Source: an uncultured Acidaminococcus sp. (GTDB lineage Bacteria; Bacillota; Negativicutes; Acidaminococcales; Acidaminococcaceae). Taken from it: DNA of 30,440 bases. Shown here piece by piece: positions 29,691 to 30,440 of the stretch. The stretch's first letter is position 1. Each line of letters opens with the position of its first letter. Where the stretch lies: contig CAAGJR010000069.1 of NCBI GenBank assembly GCA_900770265.1, positions 1 to 30,440 on the forward strand. Direction: 5' to 3'. A model generated the notes under the pieces. That model worked only from the letters and a program-made list of their open reading frames with translations, did no database searches and was not told where the DNA came from. Position numbers and translations under genes: made by a program.

Positions 29691-30398
29691 TCAATCCTGA
29701 ATGGTCACAGGCATGCCAATGTAAGCAATCTGTTTTAATTGCTGCAGGTTTGTGTTGTCCAGACGGACACACCCTTCCGAGGCATCCGTTCCAATGGAGG
29801 CCGGGTCATGGGTACCGTGGATCCCGATGCCGTCCCAGTTGCCGTGGCTCAGGGCTTCCGTATCCAAACTCAGGAACCAGGGACCGTACGCTCCCTGGAT
29901 TTCCCCGTTGCCGTCGCCGAAGTCATGGGTCCAGCCGGAGGCATCGTCGATCTCATCGATGGTGAAGGTCCCGGTGGGCGTCATGTTGTCGCCCCGGCGC
30001 TGTTTCTGGCCCAGGCCGCCCTTGCCGATGGCACAGCCCCAGGTGCGCACCACCGTATCCCCGTCTTTCAGATACAGTTTGTGATCGCTCTTATCGATCA
30101 GGATGGAATACTTCTTCCCGGGCTCCAGCGGCTGTTCTGCTGCCGGCTGGGTGGCTTCCTCCTGTTTGGGTTGCTGCAGGCTTTCCACCGGTGACTGCTG
30201 TTTCTCCGGCGGTGTCTGTGCGTCTTTGGGCGCTTCGGATTTTACCGGCACTGTGGGCCCGGGTGCCCCCACCCCATGATAGCCCAGGGCAAAACAGCCC
30301 GTAAGCAGCACGCCCAGAAAGACCAGGCTGCACACGCCCAGCAGCAAACTGCGATGTTTATGGTTTCTCGGAGATTTCCCCGCCTGATACTTTGCCAT
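29691..30398 (-). CDS. L,D-transpeptidase (YkuD domain), membrane-anchored
   Basis: 235 residues. A basic N-terminus and one hydrophobic segment (18-35) end with LLTGC, so it is either a lipoprotein (Cys35) or held by the helix. A Pro/Gln/Glu-rich linker (about 45-93) spans the wall. The YkuD catalytic domain (about 95-234) has IGIHGTHDPASIG and SEGCVRLDN, giving His194 and Cys210. Such enzymes make 3-3 peptidoglycan cross-links or attach proteins to the wall. The ATG has AAGGAAG 6 nt upstream. About 160 nt of AT-rich sequence separates it from perR, with no clear terminator; the last 42 nt of the window show nothing certain. Confidence 0.92.
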   Translation of the reverse strand: MAKYQAGKSPRNHKHRSLLLGVCSLVFLGVLLTGCFALGYHGVGAPGPTVPVKSEAPKDAQTPPEKQQSPVESLQQPKQEEATQPAAEQPLEPGKKYSILIDKSDHKLYLKDGDTVVRTWGCAIGKGGLGQKQRRGDNMTPTGTFTIDEIDDASGWTHDFGDGNGEIQGAYGPWFLSLDTEALSHGNWDGIGIHGTHDPASIGTDASEGCVRLDNTNLQQLKQIAYIGMPVTIQD

Positions 30399-30440
30399 CT
30401 TTTTCTTCCTTCTTTCATTCAGGTAACGTATATTCTATCA

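Overview
The window looks like chromosomal DNA from a GC-rich, low-G+C-phylum relative, most likely a member of the Negativicutes (Acidaminococcus/Phascolarctobacterium-like). This is inferred from Firmicutes-type gene orders (glyQS with a T-box; dnaG-rpoD; ppsR-ccpN beside ppsA; walJ-htrA-rlmH; a 145-residue PerR) together with a GC-rich codon style. Nearly all genes lie on the minus strand. The exceptions are a small XRE regulator and one 65-residue unknown protein.

Layout, low to high coordinates. (1) 1-1260: start of glyS, then glyQ, driven by a compact glycine T-box leader with a clear promoter. (2) 1267-3260: an AT-richer patch with an AAA/DUF4143 ATPase, a 17-bp-arm inverted repeat in front of it, and a lone XRE repressor, ending at a CAU-anticodon tRNA. 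(3) 3326-8660: tRNA, rpoD (with a large insertion between regions 1.2 and 2), dnaG, ppsR (which appears to start at a non-standard AUA codon) and ccpN. (4) 8693-11214: ppsA, the PEP synthase that PpsR and CcpN would control, with a palindrome over its promoter. (5) 11267-14900: flavin reductase, an orphan FecCD permease, a small unknown gene, tRNA-Glu, a CytX-type permease and tRNA-Gln. (6) 14923-25011: the main accessory region, a complete type II Wadjet (jetABCD) anti-plasmid SMC operon with ATGA couplings at jetB/jetC and jetC/jetD. A second DUF4143 ATPase lies directly upstream and a metallophosphoesterase directly downstream. (7) 25280-30398: a DUF362 ferredoxin-like protein, the walJ-htrA-rlmH cluster, perR with its own promoter and palindrome, and an L,D-transpeptidase.

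How the parts work together: ppsR, ccpN and ppsA form a gluconeogenic control module. walJ-htrA-rlmH is the usual tail of the wal locus, here without walRKHI. jetABCD encodes a kleisin, a winged-helix subunit, an SMC-like ATPase and a TOPRIM nuclease that together recognise and cut small circular DNA.

The most unusual signals are the conserved DUF4143-ATPase/inverted-repeat arrangement seen twice (once directly beside Wadjet), a family of intergenic REP-like elements built from tandem 7-mers plus a GAAGC-hairpin whose arms change but still pair, the AUA start of ppsR, and the very short T-box leader. No rRNA, CRISPR array, transposase or integrase was found.
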